Assembly (NCBI GenBank): GCA_947628025.1
Contig: CANQYH010000163.1
Coordinates: forward strand, 1 to 7,087
Direction: 5' to 3'
Origin: an uncultured Lachnospiraceae bacterium
Lineage (GTDB): Bacteria; Bacillota; Clostridia; Lachnospirales; Lachnospiraceae
DNA length: 7,087 nucleotides
Shown here: positions 5,251 to 7,087 of the stretch, piece by piece
Position numbering within the stretch: the first letter of the stretch is position 1
Layout of the letters: every line of letters starts with the position of its first letter
Notes under the pieces: model-generated
Told to the model about the DNA's origin: nothing
The model's input: only the letters and a program-made list of their open reading frames with translations
Database searches by the model: none
Program-made: the position numbers and the translations under genes

Positions 5251-5283
5251 AGGCCCTGCAGGGATCCGATCCCGTCAGGGCCT
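5251..5283. other. Inverted repeat, possible weak or relict terminator
   Basis: AGGCCCTG (5251-5258) and CAGGGCCT (5276-5283) form a perfect 8-bp stem. The loop can pair further as GGGA/TCCC. Read on the minus strand the stem is followed by TTTCTGCGTCTGCTTTT, a poor U-tract; on the + strand no T run follows. No gene now lies upstream of it on the minus strand, so a terminator role would be relict. The rest of 5284-5407 shows nothing I can assign. Confidence 0.35.
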
Positions 5284-5407
5284 GAACGTATCGTTTCAAA
5301 ATGTACCGAAAATCCGCTTTCCGTCTGTACCGGTTGGGAGCGTTATGCAAAACCGCAGTCTTTCCGCACCGCCGCCGTTCGCCGCTTTTGGTTCCGGCAC
5401 GCGATGA

Positions 5408-5554
5408 ATGCTCATGTACGGTAAAGAAGCACAACAGACAGAACTGATGCAGACAACCGCCCCACGCTATTCCGAGCAAGGCAAACATGATAGAATCGCT
5501 CTGTCAAGGGCAAATCGCCAGAACGTTTTCTGTTCGACATACACAGTAATTTAA
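5408..5554 (+). pseudogene. Short coding-like fragment of unknown function at the left edge of the AT-rich region
   Basis: ATG 5408 (or 5414) opens 48 codons ending at TAA 5552-5554. The composition looks like real protein: it has a basic and polar stretch with TAPRYSEQGKHDRIALSRANRQ, unlike the frameshadow peptides elsewhere. There is no ribosome binding site before it, and an in-frame TGA stands just upstream. I read it as a remnant of a larger gene brought in with the right-hand DNA, cut at its left end. I do not recognise the family with any certainty; it could also be a small complete gene. Confidence 0.35.
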
Positions 5555-5611
5555 GGAAAAGATTTTGATAAACCTGCCAAATGAGTAGTAGATTTATTCA
5601 TAATTCAGATA

Positions 5612-5622
5612 TACAATATAAA
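5612..5622 (+). promoter_or_regulatory. Weak candidate -10 region for the HD-domain gene
   Basis: TACAAT (5612-5617) overlaps TATAAA (5617-5622) in AT-rich DNA about 80 nt before the HD-domain start. No good -35 is placed at 16-18 nt, so this rests on the -10 alone. The rest of 5555-5701 is AT-rich with no gene that I can support. Confidence 0.25.
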
Positions 5623-5701
5623 TGACAACACCGCCAATGTGGTAATAGTTAGAAATCCAAAATTTAAGATTAAATGCTGGAAAAAACGAGGAGAATGTAT
5701 T

Positions 5702-6268
5702 ATGGATATAGTTGACCTAATAGAAAAATATGTAAAAAAAGAAATTGAGATATATAAGCAAAATTCCGAGGATAATTATGATTTTTGGAATGAGCATATA
5801 AAATATGTTTATTTGGAAAGCCAAAAATTAGCATGTCAATACGGAGCCGATTTGGAGATTGTTAAGTTAGGTGCGCTATTGCATGACATAGCATTAATAC
5901 GTAAAGTTGGAGATAAAAAGGATCATCATATTAATGGAGAAATGTTAGCACGGGAAATTTTAAAAAGCTATAACTATCCGGAAGAAAAAACAAATAGAGT
6001 ATTAAGCTGCGTTCATAATCACAGAAGCGGAAAAAACGCGGCTAATCTTGAGGATTTGTGTGTGGCAGATGCGGATATTATTGCACATTTTGACAGCATA
6101 CCCATGTTGTTTAATTTGGCGTATAATCGATTTCATATTGGCTTAAACGAAGTACGGGACTGGATGAAAAAATGTTTTGAAGACGATTATGAAGATTTGA
6201 GTGATAGGACTAAGGAAAGTTTCAAAGAAAAATACAGAGTAATATGTGATATCGTGCTGGGGGAATAG
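5702..6268 (+). CDS. HD-domain metal-dependent phosphohydrolase-like protein
   Basis: This 188-residue protein has the layout of the HD superfamily of metal-dependent phosphohydrolases. It has a first His in NEHIKYV (H32), the HD doublet in GALLHDIAL (H61-D62), histidines in DHHINGE (H75/H76) and CVHNHRS (H105/H107), and a final Asp in VADADIIAHFD (D123 or D125). These residues normally bind one or two metals and hydrolyse a phosphate ester. The substrate cannot be told from the sequence. The C-terminal part (about 145-188) is charged and helical. I chose ATG 5702 because GAGGAG lies 8 nt upstream; the frame is open back to 5639 but that ATG has no such site. There is no signal peptide or membrane segment. 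Base composition is clearly more AT-rich than the genes to the left. It precedes a broken methyltransferase gene by 105 nt on the same strand. Confidence 0.85.
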   Translation: MDIVDLIEKYVKKEIEIYKQNSEDNYDFWNEHIKYVYLESQKLACQYGADLEIVKLGALLHDIALIRKVGDKKDHHINGEMLAREILKSYNYPEEKTNRVLSCVHNHRSGKNAANLEDLCVADADIIAHFDSIPMLFNLAYNRFHIGLNEVRDWMKKCFEDDYEDLSDRTKESFKEKYRVICDIVLGE

Positions 6269-6320
6269 CGTAAGCGTGATGTCGACAGCGCAATCGTCGC
6301 TCACACCATCTCGGAATAAG

Positions 6321-6349
6321 TTGACATCGAATTTGCCGCAGTATATTAA
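6321..6349 (+). promoter_or_regulatory. Candidate promoter for the methyltransferase gene
   Basis: A perfect TTGACA (6321-6326) is followed after 17 nt by TATTAA (6344-6349), or after 15 nt by TATATT. The start codon lies about 25 nt farther on. An imperfect inverted repeat (gatgtcgac 6278-6286 with gttgacatc 6320-6328) overlaps the -35 box. Confidence 0.45.
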
Positions 6350-6373
6350 ATAAATCAACAGGAGGAGATCCTT

Positions 6374-6989
6374 ATGATTTCAGCAAGAATTAAAGATATT
6401 GATTTAATATTTCAAACGGATGATGTCCTTTTTTCGCCCCATGGAATTGATGTTGGTACGATGTCTATGCTGTCTGTTGTGGAATTTCTTCCAGGCGATA
6501 AGGTGTTGGACTTAGGCTGCGGATATGGCGTTGTAGGAATACTTGCCGCAAAACTGATCGGCGAAAAGAACGTAATAATGTGTGATATTTCCCAACAGGC
6601 AGTTGATTTTGCAAAAAGAAACGCGGCTCTAAACGATGTGCCAAATGTTGACATCCGATTAAGCAACAATTACGATCATGTAGAAGAAAACGATTTTACA
6701 CTTATATTATCCAACCCGCCTTATCATGCGGACTTTTCCGTTCCCAAACGCTTTATAGAATTGGGATTTAAGAAACTCGTCTTGGGCGGGAGAATGATTA
6801 TGGTTACCAAAAGACTCGATTGGTATTAAGAATAAGCTGATCACTGTATTTGGTGGCGTTAAAATCTACAGGATCAATGAGTATTTTGTTTTTGTTGCAG
6901 AAAAGCGAAGCCAAGTAGTAAAAAAGAAGAAAAAGGTTAAAACGGGTTTGTCAAAAAAATTACAGCGAAAGGAACGTTTGACGAATTAA
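6374..6989 (+). pseudogene. Class I SAM-dependent methyltransferase (RsmC/COG2813-like), broken by a one-base insertion
   Basis: The first 151 residues are a Rossmann-fold methyltransferase of the RsmC-like small-domain type. Motif I is VLDLGCGYGVVGI (44-56), the acidic motif II residue is D71 in MCDIS, and the N6/N2-amino type motif IV is SNPPYH (113-118). SPHGIDVGT (21-29) also fits the RsmC family start. The likely target is a guanine in rRNA, but the family also holds other substrates. The start ATG 6374 has GGAGGAG 6 nt upstream. The frame ends at TAA 6827-6829. Dropping one T (6827) continues it as KNKLITVFGG, then VKIYRINEYFVFVAEK and a Lys-rich tail, to TAA 6987-6989, giving about 204 residues, a sensible family length. 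The ATG-to-6829 product lacks the last strand of the fold. It is a frameshifted gene or a sequencing error. Confidence 0.85.
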
Positions 6990-7013
6990 GAATTTAAGGA
7001 GGATTTTGTAAAG

Positions 7014-7087
7014 TTGAAATCTCAATCTAAAACTTAATACCCCACCGTCTAACGACGACATTGCAGAGCAGGAAATCACAAAATGGT
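7014..7087 (+). pseudogene. Start of an unrecognised coding-like region at the right edge, interrupted by a frame shift
   Basis: AAGGAGG (6996-7002) is followed by TTG 7014, which opens only KSQSKT before TAA 7035-7037. Skipping one T gives NTPPSNDDIAEQEITKW in the next frame, open to the window end. That peptide looks like ordinary protein. The spacing to TTG (11 nt) is longer than ideal. It may be the N-terminus of a small gene damaged by one inserted T, like the methyltransferase before it. I do not recognise the product, and the case depends on sequence beyond the window. Confidence 0.25.

Noticed and set aside
5192..5488. Minus-strand 98-codon frame starting MFALLGIAWGG with a hydrophobic N-terminus
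   Set aside because: There is no ribosome binding site, it crosses the composition change and the inverted repeat, and it lies opposite the more protein-like fragment at 5408-5554.
5502..5507. TTGACA on the minus strand as a promoter -35
   Set aside because: No -10 box is found at 16-18 nt; the only TATCAT is 9 nt away.
5519..5537. LexA-like box (GAAC...GTTC) at the island edge
   Set aside because: The half-sites are 7 nt apart instead of the 4 expected for the Firmicutes SOS box.

Overview
The left three quarters of this window is GC-rich, compact bacterial chromosome, apparently from a Firmicute. A Clostridia/Lachnospiraceae-type genome is my inference. It rests on a T-box leader, strong AAGGAGG-type ribosome binding sites, an archaeal-type aspartyl-tRNA synthetase next to gatC-gatA, and an OGG1-type glycosylase. 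From about position 5400 to the right end the DNA becomes visibly AT-rich with different codon use and damaged genes, which looks like acquired DNA.

Minus strand, right to left. A TTGCAA-17-TATAAT promoter (5087-5115) leads through a ~160-nt structured leader into bcp (thiol peroxidase, 4469-4921) and then ogg (8-oxoguanine DNA glycosylase, 3215-4444). This pair removes peroxides and repairs oxidised guanine. The ogg gene carries four exact-length 81-bp tandem repeats (4011-4334) that add 108 residues to its N-terminal domain. A second promoter (TTGAAA-17-TATCAT, 2981-3009) drives a T-box leader (about 2688-2974), aspS (1191-2522), gatC (694-987) and the start of gatA (1-486, running off the left edge). 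The synthetase has the residues of a non-discriminating enzyme that also makes Asp-tRNA(Asn), and GatCAB amidates that product to Asn-tRNA(Asn). The T-box specifier region reads GAAC, so overlapping Glu (GAA) and Asn (AAC) codons are present, as in the two-tRNA T-box described for Clostridium acetobutylicum.

The non-coding gaps of this GC-rich part repeatedly contain short imperfect tandem duplications: 36/37 bp after aspS, 66 bp between gatC and gatA, 64 bp after ogg, and 65 bp upstream of the bcp promoter. Together with the repeats in ogg they suggest a genome prone to minisatellite formation.

Plus strand, right part. A 48-codon coding-like fragment (5408-5554) sits at the composition boundary. 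It is followed by an intact HD-domain protein gene (5702-6268), a methyltransferase gene broken by one extra T (6374-6989), and a further short coding-like stretch at the right edge that also needs a one-base shift to read through. I recognise no transposase, integrase, CRISPR array, tRNA or rRNA in the window. The items most worth attention are the repeat-expanded glycosylase, the dual-codon T-box, and the structured bcp leader with a possible 26-residue upstream ORF.
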